Below, piece by piece: positions 9,901-18,765 of a DNA stretch of 64,000 nt. Each line of letters opens with the position of its first letter. Positions within the stretch are counted from its first letter, which is position 1. The stretch comes from Clostridium sp. Marseille-P3244. Lineage in GTDB: Bacteria > Bacillota > Clostridia > Lachnospirales > Lachnospiraceae. The translations under genes were made by a program, and so were the position numbers. The notes under the pieces are model-generated. The model ran no database searches, was not told where the DNA came from, and saw only the letters and a program-made list of their open reading frames with translations. The DNA lies in contig NZ_LT635549.1 in the NCBI RefSeq assembly GCF_900120155.1, forward strand, positions 62,001 through 126,000. Direction: 5' to 3'.

Positions 9901-12900
9901 CCCTGGCCCATCCACTGCTCTTTGATATCCACTGTACCGTCATCGGAAGCAGTGACTGTCTCGCCTGCTGCCACGCTGCTTTTTATTGTGTAAGAGCCGC
10001 CCGGCTCAAGGCCGGTCAGCGTTTCTTCCCTGTAATCAATGCCCGCGTCCGGCGTTTCCCGCTTCTCGCTGATCTTCACCTTAATGCTCTGTGTATTTGT
10101 ATTTCCCGCATGATCCACCGCAGTTACATTCAGCGTATGCTCTCCCCTGCCGGTGATCTCCACAGTAAAATCACAGGAATCTTCAAGGCTGCTGTCAAAT
10201 CCCTGATCACTTACGGACACTGCGTCCCCGCCGTCCAGCGACCAGGTCACCTCCGCAATCCCGGAAGAGATCCCATCGCCCGTTTCCTCCCGGGTATCGG
10301 CGACCTCCACGCTGACCGTTTCCTTATCCGGCAGCCATCCGGACAGATCCGCTCCTTCTGTAACTGCCTCAAAACTGATCTCCGGGGCATTGTCCTCCAC
10401 GATGATGCCGCCCGTGCTGCTTAAGCTCTTCACGGCGGACACATTCCCCGCTGTGTCGGTGCAGGTGATGTCTGTCACCGTCCCCTTCCAGTCTGCTTCA
10501 AATGTGAGCACAGCCTCCCGGCCGCCGTCGGTATCCGCCAGTTCCGCAGACAGTTTCTGCTCTTCACCGCCGTCCTGCTGAAGTGTATAGTCGATGGTTT
10601 CCGCCCCGCTTCCGTATTCTTCCACAGGGATCGTGATCACCAGGCTTTCCTTCCCGATGATCCAGTCAAGAAAATCTGCCGCCTTATATTCATAAGTGAT
10701 CTCTCCGATGACGGGCGCTGTGGTATCCAGGTTCACCGTGACAGACTGCTCCTTCCAGTTCTCTGCCGCGTCTTCCGCGCGGAACGTATAGGTATGCCTG
10801 CCCTCCTGAAGATCTGCATACTCATACTCTGTATCCTGGGGGGTTCCGCTTCCTGTCCCGGCCCCGGAGATTTCTTCAAAGTCTCCGTCGTCCACTTTTA
10901 CATACAGGGCGGTCACGCCTTCATTGTCTGAATAGTTCAGTCTGATTTCCGGCTCGGTCTGCGCATTGTGCCATACTGTACCGTCGTCCGCCGCGCTGCC
11001 CTCCCGGGTAAGTTCCACAGACAGCGAGGGATCTGTCACATCGATCCAGCGCCCGTAGAACGTGCGTGTTCCGGTCTCCTCCGCTCCGATAGCTGTCTGG
11101 CGCTCCCCGTCGCTGTAATCGGACTGCAGATACCATCCGTCAAATGTATAGCCTTCTCTCGCCGGCTGGGGCAGGGTCAGCCCGACCCCGTAAGTATAGG
11201 ACTGATAAGAGATGTCCGGCGTATAGGTCTCCCCACCGATCTGGTAGGACACGGAATACTCTTCCGCCTCCCACTTTGCGTAAAGTGTCGTGTTTTCTTT
11301 TATCTGCGTATCAAAATCATAGGCCTCTGTGCAGTCCTCGTCCGTGTACCAGCCCTCAAATGTATGGCCGGTGAGTTCCGGATCTGACGGTTTCTGCACT
11401 TTGCACTGTACAGAAGTATCCTCCGATCCTTCCGGAAGAGTCGTCCACACCAGCTGAGAAGAGACACTGCTGCCTTCCCCTGTATCAAACGTCACCTCAT
11501 GGACATAGACCGTGTCATATCCTGTATTTCCCGCTCCGGTCATATATCTGAAGTAATAAGTTCCGGAATCTTTCACCGTATATGTGTCCGTCAGAGCACC
11601 GCTGTCCTGTCTGGAGTCCAGTTCTTCCATGGCTTCCGCGTCGCTGCTGTCTCCCGCCAGGATGCTCCCGCCGGAGGGTCCGTACCCTTCCGCTGAAACT
11701 GTAAAGGTAATGCCGTCCGCAGCCGTCTGCCCGGCGGACGGTCCCGAAACCTCGAGCTCCGGCTCTGAAGAATCTTTCTTGATGGCCTGGGAATATCCGC
11801 TGGTACTGTTTCCCGCCTGATCCGTCACCAGGTAATACAGATACCAGGTCCCGTTGGCGGAATCTGCCGCCGCTGTCCCCAGAGAGACCGTCCCGCCGCT
11901 GGCGGGCAGATCCTGCAGTTCTTCTTCCGCCGGCACGTCCGTATTGCCGGTCACAAAAGCGTATTTCGCGTCTTCAATGCCGCTGGGCTCTCCGCCCTCG
12001 CTGCCGTTGGCGCCATCCGCATAGGTTACGGCAACGGAAACCGGCGTGGTCTTAAACCATCCGTCCTCCCCGTCGGGCGTCAGGCTTCCCAGCGTCACGG
12101 TGGGATCCGTAGTGTCGATCCCGCTTACTTCTACGGTATATGTCCTGCTGTTTCCCGCCTGGTCCGTCAGCCTTACACTGTATGTGCCGTTGACCGCCAC
12201 GGTAAATGTATTTCCGGTAAACGCTGTCCAGCTGCCGCTGTTTCCCAGCCGGTATTCCCGTGTCCGGATGCCGCTTCCCGAACGGCCGGTATAGTTTCCG
12301 CTGCTGTCATACTGAGAAGTATTGTCATCTGTCGGCGTCGTAAGAGTAACTGTCGCCGTCTGCCCCTGGGATGAGGCGCTGATATTCCCCAGAGAAGGCG
12401 CTTCATTGTCCAGATAATTGACGATAATCTCCTCCGTGTCTGTATTTCCGTATTCATCGATCACAGAGAACACGTACATGCCGTTTTCCGTCACTGTACA
12501 GCTTCCGGAAGAAGGAAGCGCCGTCACGCCGTCGCTGATGCTCATTCCGTCCGGTGTGACAATGGAAGAGATATCTCCCGCCCCCGTTCCCGTACCGGCG
12601 GTCACGCTCCATTCCAAAACAGCGGAACCTGAAGTCCAGCCGGTGGGGTTCCCCGTGACCGTGATGGACGGGAGCGCGGTTCCCGATGCCGGAGCGATGA
12701 CGTCGTATCCGTCGGAATGTGTGGTAAAGGTATTCCCCGCCCCGTCCGTGGCTCTGACATAAAGGTATCTGGTCGTCCTTGTGCTTTCCGTGGCGGTGTA
12801 TTCCGCTGTATAACTTCCGTCCGCCCGGGGGTTCAGCGTACTCCATGCCGACGGTTCGCTCTCACTTGTGGTCCAGGCATACTCCACCGAGGCAATGCCG

Positions 12901-15900
12901 CTCCCTCCGGTATCCGAAGGGCTCACGGAGAAGGCAAGCTCATTGTACACCGCGCCCGTTCCGCTTCCGCTCCGCAGTGTGACCGACGGCACTTGCGTAT
13001 CGATCATCTGTACATTCACCGTCCTGGTCAGGACATTCCCGAAAGAATCTGTCAGCGTGACCGTATAAACGCCGTTCTCCGTCACTCTCAGATAACGGGT
13101 CCCGCCGCTGTCCCGGAAGGTCTGGCTGTCGTTCTGGGGCCCGCTGAATGTCAGCGTAGTATCGGAAGCAGACTGGGTCCCGGTGTATTCCACCACGATG
13201 TATTTATATGGCCTCCATACACTGGACACATCTGCGCCGGAGGCAGATCCGCTCTCCCGGACAGACACGCCTGTGATGGCCGGCTGCTGAAAACTGAAAC
13301 TTTCATAAGTATGGGCGGAAGCTCCTGTATCGGTTGTCGCCAGCACATGGAGATACCACGTGGACACCGCTCCGGCTGTCCCGGAATCCTGGGCCGCCGT
13401 AATGGTCTCCCCGCTACTCACCTCTGTCCACCCGTAGGCGGGCAGGGCTGTATCCGTCGTCCACACATACTGGACGCGATCCGCGTTCGCCGCAGTGATG
13501 GTCGCCGTGTGGCTGGGACGCGCCCCTGTCGTATTGGCCGTGATCGTCGCAGAAGGCTGCGAGGCATCCACGGTTACGTTCGTATTGCCGCTCACGGCGG
13601 ATGTGGTTCCCGTCGTGGCGCACATATCCTTGATCCCGCCGGCATTGCTGACCGACGTCACCTGCAGCGCACTGCTGCCGTCCAGGCTGACGGACGTATC
13701 TACCTCACCCGTAAAATACAGCACATTTGTGTCCGCTCCTCCGGCATAAGTCAGAGTACCCACATTGGTGGTGATGGTGAGCCCGTTCAGGGTGCTGTTC
13801 TGACTGTCCACGATCTCGTCAAAGACCAGGGACACCGTGATGGTATCGCCCGGGAGATAGGTTCCTCCCGCCATGGGCGCCACGCCCAGCAGCCGGGGTT
13901 CCGTCCCATCGCCCACAACGGCATAGCTGGTCAGCCCGTCCAGGTACCATCTGTCCTGGCCGGAGCCATTGGCCCCGAAATAGATGTACGCGGTCTGGTC
14001 CGTGGCCAGAGAGACATATTCCCTGCCATTGTAGGACGTGGCGCTGTTGGAGATCCTGTGGGGACGATAGCTGTTTTCACCGCCTCCGCTGCTGGAAGAC
14101 GGGAACGAGTACTGCCCGGCAGCATCCCTCTGCCCCTGCAGGAACGTACATGCCCAGAGCTGTCCGGCAATGCCGGACACCGCATTTGCGCTCCCTCCTT
14201 TGTCGTAATACCGGTCCTCCACAGGCTGGGTGCCGATATAAGCGTTCTCATAGCCGTCTTCATCCTCATAGACCCACATCTGATACCGGTAGTACCAGTT
14301 CCCGGCCGTGGCGCTTATGTATTCCCGTTCCCGGTCTGTATAATAATCCGATAAGTCGGCGTCATCATGCCAGTTCTGTACATTGTTGCGGTTGGTCAGG
14401 AAATTTACATTGTATTCTCTGGCTCCCTGTCCTCTTTCTCCGTCCGCGATATACTGCCCGTCCGTCGTCTTGTTCGCCGTCTCCGCCAGCTGGACCAAAG
14501 ACCGCTCGGAGGTATAGATATCCCGGCTGACCGTGTAATCTCCGCTGCGGGTCATCGTGCGGGTCATGGACGCACCGTCCCCGTCGATGGACGCGCCGCC
14601 CTCCACACGGAAGATCTCCAGGGAATAGGTGCGGTCCGCGTTGGAATACCGGGTTCCCGCGTCGCCGTCATAAGCCGCGGTCACCCCCTGTTCGGTGACA
14701 GTAACTGTCTTCGCGGAAGCATCTCCGTCCGCAAAGGTCACCGATCCGGACGCATGGGTAAAGTGGGTCCCTCCCACAGCGGATCCGTTGACGGTGCGGT
14801 AGTACACGGTCTGCGCCCCGTCGGATCCTCCGGTCCGGCTGATGGTAAAGACCGCCTGCCCGCTCCCGCCGCTTACTCCGCTTATGGAGATGGTTCCATA
14901 GTCCGGGATCCCGGATCCAAACTGGAGGGGATCACTGTACACCACATCACCGTCAGAAGTGCGGGCATAGGCCCGCGCATAGTACACAATACCGCCGGCG
15001 ATCCCTGTGGCCGTCCCGGACAGCGTCCCGCCTTTCACCGTTACAGGGCCTGATGTCTGAACAGTCCCGTTGTTCAGATCCAGCGTGGGATTGGCCGTCA
15101 CTCCCCAGACAAAACCGGTCTCAGTAATCGCCTCTCCCCCGGTATATGTCAGCACGGCGGACAGAGCAAAGCTGTCCCCTGTGCCCTCCTGGGCCTCCTC
15201 CATCGTCAGCGTCAGCGGCAGCGGCGTCACTGTGACGGCACAGTCTTCCTGCGCCGTGTTCCCCACTGAGTCCACAGCTGTCACCCGGACATACTTTGTC
15301 CCGGGAGCGCCGGTGATATCATCCGGGATGGTGTAGGAAAGAGGCTCCTCCGCCAGCCTTACATTGTCAGAGACGGTCAGCTCTTTCGCGAAAAGCTCCC
15401 TTAGTTCCTCTACATCCGTCTCCTCTGTCACAGACACTGTATGATACTGGATCTCCGGCGGCGTCTTATCAATGTTTGTGACCTGCACCGTATAGGTACA
15501 TGTTGTGTCAGTCCCATCCAGCTTATAACGGACCACAAACGTATATATCCCGTTAACTTCTGCTACTTGTACCGGTACTGGCACAGACACATCCGTGACT
15601 CCCAATTCTTCCGATCCCTCCGCGCTCACCGTGATGGTCACGCTGCCCGCCGTCGTCTCCTCTGTAGACAGCGTATGGGTGATCCTGGGACCCAGTCCGG
15701 CCCCGCTGACAAAATAAAAGGTGATCTCGTCTGTCGCCTTGATCTGTTCATTCTCATCCTTCAGAATTCCTGTGATCCTGTAAAGTCCGGACTCCGAGTT
15801 CAGCGGCATGTCAAGTCCGATGGTCTCGGCCCCGTTGCCCGCAAGGCTTCCGAAACAGGCGTCCAGGGCGTTGCCTGTGGCGTCCTGGATCAGCGTATAT

Positions 15901-17237
15901 TCCGTCATATACGTCTCATTCCCGTTCTGGCGGACTTCCACGTCTGCCTCTACAGTCACTGTACGGTCCGCCACAGAGGCATCTGCCAGATCCAGAGAGA
16001 AACTTTCAATGTTCTCATCCGATTCGCCGCCGTCCAGGATCAGCTGCATCCAGTCTATCTGAACACACCACCCGGTGGCGATGGTGACAGAGATTACATT
16101 TTTCCCGAGCTGGAGTTTTTCCAGAGGGATCTCAAGCACGGTCGTGTTCCACGTATTATTGGTTCCGGACAGATACCCGATAGTCCCGTCATTATAGGAG
16201 TGTTCGTGACTGTTCTCCTGATCCATGGGGTCGTAAATATCGTCGTTGATGTATACATAGTCGGTCTCCCCGGAGTCCTCGTCCACGTCGTACGCTTTGA
16301 CCGCCAGGTAAGCGCTCTGGGTGGGCAGTTCATCCAGTGTAAAAGCGATCTCTATGGGATGGGACGAACGCCACTCGGACATGCTGGCATCAATATCCCC
16401 GTCGCGGCTTCCGGTATGGGCGTTGTTCTCATTGTCCTCGGTGACCATCAGCGTCTGTGGATGCGTCTCCTCTGACTGAAGTGACACGGCCGTACTGTTC
16501 CTGGAAAAACTGCGGAGCATGGAGGAAGTCTGTGTATTCTCCTCGGGAAGCGTTACCCCGTAGTCTTCCACAAGATCTTCCAGCGTCAGAAGTTCCGGCA
16601 CTTCATCCTGTTCCATCTCTTCCCTGACAGCCTCCGGATAATGGATGGGACAGTCCAGATCCATACAGTCCCCTTCCGTCTCCGCGATGTGGCGCGCCGC
16701 CTCGTCATCTTCCGATTCCTGATCTGTACTTTCTCCACTTTCTCCGGACGTATCCTGATCCGGTACATTGCCGTCATTCCCGTCTTCCGGCACGCCGGCC
16801 GTCCCGTTATCCGCCGCATCATCCGTCACTGTTACAGAGACCGCCGGAAGGCTGACATCCTCCGGCAGGACATATTCCTCCGGGAGCACAGGCGTGAATA
16901 CATATTCTCCCTCAGCCAAGCCGTCATACTCCGGTTCGCTCTCCCATGTAATATCCGTAATACTGACCGTTTCATCCGCCGTATCCTGTATGTATGCTTC
17001 CAGCTCCTCCGGCAACGGCAGATCTTCCTTCTGCGTCCCCACCGGCACCGTCTGCCGGGCTTCCTCTTCCGAAAGTTCCGCGAACCCGGCCACGCTGACA
17101 GTTTCATGCCCCGAAAAATCTGCTGATTCAGCCGTCCCGGAATCTGTCCCCGCAGATACCGCAGTGATCCCCGCCTGTCCTGACAACAGCGCGGCGGCCA
17201 GAATTCCCGCCAGTACTCTCTGTCTCATATATCTCAT
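6999..17237 (-). CDS. Giant multidomain surface protein (3412 aa)
   Basis: A secreted, probably surface-anchored protein. It has an N-terminal signal peptide (about 1-29, RQRVLAGILAAALLSG core), an acidic linker and a carbohydrate-binding-like beta domain near 285-400. A Calx-beta-like repeat lies near 780-860 (YYRTVNGSAVGGTHF). A long series of Ig-like/bacterial Big-type modules contains repeated GNT and DTTAPVI phrases. InlB-type beta-grasp repeats (FEGWYTDEDC, FDGWYLQSDY, FDGWYEDSAL) lie near 1950-2060 and 2700-2790. A final transmembrane helix with tail RNKKRR ends the protein. Just before it is AADTGD rather than LPxTG, so sortase anchoring is uncertain. GAGGAG lies 9 nt upstream of the ATG. 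No enzymatic domain was recognised; a role in adhesion or polysaccharide binding is inference. Confidence 0.88.
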   Translation of the reverse strand: MRYMRQRVLAGILAAALLSGQAGITAVSAGTDSGTAESADFSGHETVSVAGFAELSEEEARQTVPVGTQKEDLPLPEELEAYIQDTADETVSITDITWESEPEYDGLAEGEYVFTPVLPEEYVLPEDVSLPAVSVTVTDDAADNGTAGVPEDGNDGNVPDQDTSGESGESTDQESEDDEAARHIAETEGDCMDLDCPIHYPEAVREEMEQDEVPELLTLEDLVEDYGVTLPEENTQTSSMLRSFSRNSTAVSLQSEETHPQTLMVTEDNENNAHTGSRDGDIDASMSEWRSSHPIEIAFTLDELPTQSAYLAVKAYDVDEDSGETDYVYINDDIYDPMDQENSHEHSYNDGTIGYLSGTNNTWNTTVLEIPLEKLQLGKNVISVTIATGWCVQIDWMQLILDGGESDENIESFSLDLADASVADRTVTVEADVEVRQNGNETYMTEYTLIQDATGNALDACFGSLAGNGAETIGLDMPLNSESGLYRITGILKDENEQIKATDEITFYFVSGAGLGPRITHTLSTEETTAGSVTITVSAEGSEELGVTDVSVPVPVQVAEVNGIYTFVVRYKLDGTDTTCTYTVQVTNIDKTPPEIQYHTVSVTEETDVEELRELFAKELTVSDNVRLAEEPLSYTIPDDITGAPGTKYVRVTAVDSVGNTAQEDCAVTVTPLPLTLTMEEAQEGTGDSFALSAVLTYTGGEAITETGFVWGVTANPTLDLNNGTVQTSGPVTVKGGTLSGTATGIAGGIVYYARAYARTSDGDVVYSDPLQFGSGIPDYGTISISGVSGGSGQAVFTISRTGGSDGAQTVYYRTVNGSAVGGTHFTHASGSVTFADGDASAKTVTVTEQGVTAAYDGDAGTRYSNADRTYSLEIFRVEGGASIDGDGASMTRTMTRSGDYTVSRDIYTSERSLVQLAETANKTTDGQYIADGERGQGAREYNVNFLTNRNNVQNWHDDADLSDYYTDREREYISATAGNWYYRYQMWVYEDEDGYENAYIGTQPVEDRYYDKGGSANAVSGIAGQLWACTFLQGQRDAAGQYSFPSSSSGGGENSYRPHRISNSATSYNGREYVSLATDQTAYIYFGANGSGQDRWYLDGLTSYAVVGDGTEPRLLGVAPMAGGTYLPGDTITVSLVFDEIVDSQNSTLNGLTITTNVGTLTYAGGADTNVLYFTGEVDTSVSLDGSSALQVTSVSNAGGIKDMCATTGTTSAVSGNTNVTVDASQPSATITANTTGARPSHTATITAANADRVQYVWTTDTALPAYGWTEVSSGETITAAQDSGTAGAVSTWYLHVLATTDTGASAHTYESFSFQQPAITGVSVRESGSASGADVSSVWRPYKYIVVEYTGTQSASDTTLTFSGPQNDSQTFRDSGGTRYLRVTENGVYTVTLTDSFGNVLTRTVNVQMIDTQVPSVTLRSGSGTGAVYNELAFSVSPSDTGGSGIASVEYAWTTSESEPSAWSTLNPRADGSYTAEYTATESTRTTRYLYVRATDGAGNTFTTHSDGYDVIAPASGTALPSITVTGNPTGWTSGSAVLEWSVTAGTGTGAGDISSIVTPDGMSISDGVTALPSSGSCTVTENGMYVFSVIDEYGNTDTEEIIVNYLDNEAPSLGNISASSQGQTATVTLTTPTDDNTSQYDSSGNYTGRSGSGIRTREYRLGNSGSWTAFTGNTFTVAVNGTYSVRLTDQAGNSRTYTVEVSGIDTTDPTVTLGSLTPDGEDGWFKTTPVSVAVTYADGANGSEGGEPSGIEDAKYAFVTGNTDVPAEEELQDLPASGGTVSLGTAAADSANGTWYLYYLVTDQAGNSTSGYSQAIKKDSSEPELEVSGPSAGQTAADGITFTVSAEGYGPSGGSILAGDSSDAEAMEELDSRQDSGALTDTYTVKDSGTYYFRYMTGAGNTGYDTVYVHEVTFDTGEGSSVSSQLVWTTLPEGSEDTSVQCKVQKPSDPELTGHTFEGWYTDEDCTEAYDFDTQIKENTTLYAKWEAEEYSVSYQIGGETYTPDISYQSYTYGVGLTLPQPAREGYTFDGWYLQSDYSDGERQTAIGAEETGTRTFYGRWIDVTDPSLSVELTREGSAADDGTVWHNAQTEPEIRLNYSDNEGVTALYVKVDDGDFEEISGAGTGSGTPQDTEYEYADLQEGRHTYTFRAEDAAENWKEQSVTVNLDTTAPVIGEITYEYKAADFLDWIIGKESLVITIPVEEYGSGAETIDYTLQQDGGEEQKLSAELADTDGGREAVLTFEADWKGTVTDITCTDTAGNVSAVKSLSSTGGIIVEDNAPEISFEAVTEGADLSGWLPDKETVSVEVADTREETGDGISSGIAEVTWSLDGGDAVSVSDQGFDSSLEDSCDFTVEITGRGEHTLNVTAVDHAGNTNTQSIKVKISEKRETPDAGIDYREETLTGLEPGGSYTIKSSVAAGETVTASDDGTVDIKEQWMGQGLVIVRQGNGTDYRDSEEQYLPVDKRPDAPEGLEGTSVSYQSEDGTITNVTAAMEYRKYEETSWIQITEDMLTEGSLTGLAAGTYLVRFQATDSSFVSPTKSVVVPEYTLVEIGGSIAVSGGLKYGETLTADISGMTPGEATIRYEWKRSGSADVLGTEQTYLLTADDIGHTITLTVYGTEAYTGELSAETARVEKADGAEISGAGSTDETIRNRTDGTITGITTAMEYKLSTEDAYIAVTEQMLTEGALTGLAPGSYDVRCQETEVSKPGPVKTFVIREGRTLTVSFESNGGSAVENETGLSWHNRVTEPAEPVREGYRFDGWYEDSALQDAWDFSRDEVEDDLTLYAGWTDIASPSLSVELTREGGEADDGTVWHNAQTEPEIRLTYSDNEGVAALYVKVDEGEYSEIAEAGTGDGTTVDTEYEYTDLQEGKHTYTFRTEDAEGNRTEQSVAVNLDTAAPVIGEITCEYKEEVSGWIVGEERLVIRIPVEENGSGADAVTCTVREDGGEGQTVTVRLEDNGDGQAAELTFEADWKGTVTDITCTDTAGNVSDAKNLSSTGGIIVEDNAPEICFRAATEGADLTQWLPDQETVIVEVADAGTEASPAVSSGIAEVTWSLDGEEAVPVSQGRADGLTESCDFTVEISGRGEHLLSVTAVDHAGNTNTQQITVRISEQWEMPQAVIDYRAETLTGLAPEGSYTIESNALESGTVTASADGTADIPERWMGQELVIIRNGNGADRRDSGAQILTVDARPDAPEGLEGTAVSYQSEDGTISGVTSAMEYRRSGDETWIPVTEDMLAGDVLEGLAAGMYEVRYQATETAFASPCSEISVPEYVPVEISGILRISGKMISGETLAADLSGVLPADADVRYEWRRSGSDEILGTESSYRLTADDIGHTISLTVYGIEAYTGQLSAAADGTVEAARAADTGDGAGVTAWLLLLIVSGAAAAGFGALGYRNKKRR
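7150..11060 (-). repeat. 2.2-kb tandem in-frame duplication inside the giant surface gene
   Basis: Two diverged copies of one block follow each other. The same landmark (TCATTG in the DNEGV coding region) occurs at 8725 and 10921, a period of 2196 nt or 732 codons. Another landmark (GGTATAAGCC) occurs at 7161 and 9351, 2190 nt apart. Both copies run from the PSLSVELTREG module through the DTAAPVIGEIT-like modules to the LTADDIGHTI module. The second copy stops just before the anchor. Confidence 0.85.
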
Positions 17238-17431
17238 ATCGACGTTCTCCTCTTCCGTATCTCAGTTTATTTTGTCCCCCCGCCGATCCCTGATCTGTAA
17301 CAGCCCGCAGCAACCTCCCGAAACATGCGGAGGAAATATGCTGCGCAGCCGTTGCTTCTTATATTATATCAATATTCCATTTCCCCGGAAAATCAGGGGA
17401 ACAATCTGCGCTTTTTCGGGTATAATCTGCA

Positions 17432-17460
17432 TAAAAAAAGAGACCTATGAAAGTCTCTCT
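17432..17460 (-). terminator. Intrinsic terminator of the Abi cassette
   Basis: On the minus strand AGAGAC, an 8-nt loop and GTCTCT are followed by a run of seven T. It lies 36 nt behind the Abi-like stop codon and ahead of the promoter region of the giant gene. It closes the Abi cassette as an independent unit. Confidence 0.8.
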
Positions 17461-17495
17461 TCTGTCCGGTATTTTTGTTGTCATACTGTTATCAT

Positions 17496-18377
17496 CTAAG
17501 TATCATGTTGCAGCAGGTCTTTCCAATTTAGAGGAAATCCCATCGTTTTTATTTCAACACTCTCATATTTCTCAAATAGTAACTCGATCCTTTCCACAAA
17601 CAAATTCCAATGTCTGTCATTCATCAGCAGATGTTTTAAGCATAATAACACTCCAAATATCCTATTATTTCTAATTCCAGCTTTTGAATATTCTTTATAT
17701 AATATTGGGGTCTTTGACAATTTTGCATTATATAAACGTCCATAATGTGCACATATATTTCGGACATATGCAATGCACTCCATCCAGCTTTCGAGATATG
17801 TATATCCAACACCAAATGATTTTGCTACTATCTTTTTATCTCCATTCTTCATATTCTTGTAAAATTTTGATAATGTACCAAAGCTGAACACCTCAACCAG
17901 CGCATAAATCGGCAATTGTCCACCTTCATAATTCTCTCGAAAATTTCTCACAGACGGAGCCTTAAAGTTTCTATGTATTTCCGCCTCTATATCATTTAAA
18001 AAACTTTTATGGTATTCCGGATTTATAAATTTATCCGAATCCAAATAGCCTAAAACACCATAGTTTTCCGCAAAAAAATTTGAAATCCGGCATCTTACAT
18101 TAATTTCTACTTTTTCTATTTCCGGAAATATCAATTGACGGAAATTTGAATTAAAAAGATATAAATCTACAATCTGTTCAAAAGTTACACCTTTATAATA
18201 ATTCCCATTCTTCGGCTTTAAATTCAGGCTGTAAGCTTTAATTAATCTAAAATAAGATATGTCATTCAATATTTGTTTTGCGTATTCTTCATCGTTGACA
18301 ATCAGTCCTATACTTTTTAGATTTTCTACTTGTTCATCAATTGTCATAGGCGGCTGATGTATTTTTTGTTCACCCAT
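17496..18377 (-). CDS. Abi_2 (AbiD/AbiF-like) HEPN abortive-infection protein
   Basis: A 293-aa protein with the layout of the Abi_2 family: an N-terminal motif around ISYFRLIKAYS (residues 40-50), a central helical region with EKVEINVRCRISNFF, and the C-terminal HEPN ribonuclease motif RNICAH (R206, N207, H211; R-x4-H) followed by YGRLYN. These proteins are associated with abortive phage defence and are thought to cut RNA. The gene is visibly AT-rich against its neighbours, suggesting transfer. It has its own promoter, a short 5' hairpin RNA (18395-18447), a GGAGA ribosome binding site 7-8 nt before the ATG and its own terminator. Both HEPN residues look intact, so activity is plausible. AbiF versus AbiD cannot be decided by eye. 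Confidence 0.85.
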   Translation of the reverse strand: MGEQKIHQPPMTIDEQVENLKSIGLIVNDEEYAKQILNDISYFRLIKAYSLNLKPKNGNYYKGVTFEQIVDLYLFNSNFRQLIFPEIEKVEINVRCRISNFFAENYGVLGYLDSDKFINPEYHKSFLNDIEAEIHRNFKAPSVRNFRENYEGGQLPIYALVEVFSFGTLSKFYKNMKNGDKKIVAKSFGVGYTYLESWMECIAYVRNICAHYGRLYNAKLSKTPILYKEYSKAGIRNNRIFGVLLCLKHLLMNDRHWNLFVERIELLFEKYESVEIKTMGFPLNWKDLLQHDT

Positions 18378-18394
18378 ACAATATTCTCCCTGAA

Positions 18395-18447
18395 ATTAAA
18401 AGACCCAACGTGGTCCGCATCGTTGAGAGGCGTGTTGGGTTCTGTTA
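18395..18447 (-). ncRNA. Putative AbiF-associated structured RNA (antitoxin or leader)
   Basis: A compact hairpin lies between a strong promoter and the Abi-like gene. On the minus strand ACCCAAC (18440-18434) can pair with GTTGGGT (18409-18403), followed by TCTTTTAATTT. An inner CAACG (18425-18421) can pair alternatively with CGTTG (18410-18406), so two mutually exclusive folds are possible. The predicted transcription start (about 18447) sits only a few nt before the first arm, so the hairpin is at the extreme 5' end. Abi_2/AbiF genes are known to me to be paired with conserved upstream RNAs. This one fits that position, but its boundaries and function are inference. Confidence 0.6.
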
Positions 18448-18453
18448 ATATGT

Positions 18454-18482
18454 ATTATATGCGCCCATGACAAAAAAATCAA
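18454..18482 (-). promoter_or_regulatory. Strong promoter of the hairpin RNA / Abi gene
   Basis: On the minus strand TTGATT (18482-18477), a 17-nt spacer and a perfect TATAAT (18459-18454). Transcription would start near 18447, directly at the hairpin. Confidence 0.75.
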
Positions 18483-18521
18483 CCCGAAAATCAGCCTTTG
18501 GGAATTTTTCCGCTCTGCTCA

Positions 18522-18763
18522 TTACCTACGCGAACATTGACCGGTAATAGATACCGCTGTATCTGATTCTAGCATTCGGCCACTCTCATGGAGAGCGAAC
18601 ATCTCTTCGCAGATCTTTCTCCCGATCCCTGTCCTGAATATTTTATCCAGGACAGACTCCGCGCTGTTTTTGCCCATCTGGTCTTCATACAGGTTCACAA
18701 GGAAATCTGCCTCCACCAGAATCTGATAATCCGCTCCGTGAATATCTGTATATGTGACACTCC
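18522..18763 (-). pseudogene. Remnant of an HD-domain phosphohydrolase (C-terminus only)
   Basis: The reading frame here encodes TYTDIHGADYQILVEADF and then DKIFRTGIGRKICEEMF. I recognise this as the C-terminal tail of clostridial HD-superfamily hydrolases that carry the DYQILVEADFLVNLYED motif. The catalytic HD part is missing. The fragment starts within a few nt of the end of the truncated nitroreductase, so the two remnants meet at what looks like a deletion junction. An ATG further up in this frame lies inside the nitroreductase and does not make a credible gene. Confidence 0.6.
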
Positions 18764-18765
18764 CT

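Noticed and set aside
12717-14354. Very long plus-strand open frame (545 codons) opposite the giant surface gene
   Set aside because: It is one of many antisense frames produced by the codon bias of the 10-kb gene; there is no start signal or family resemblance.
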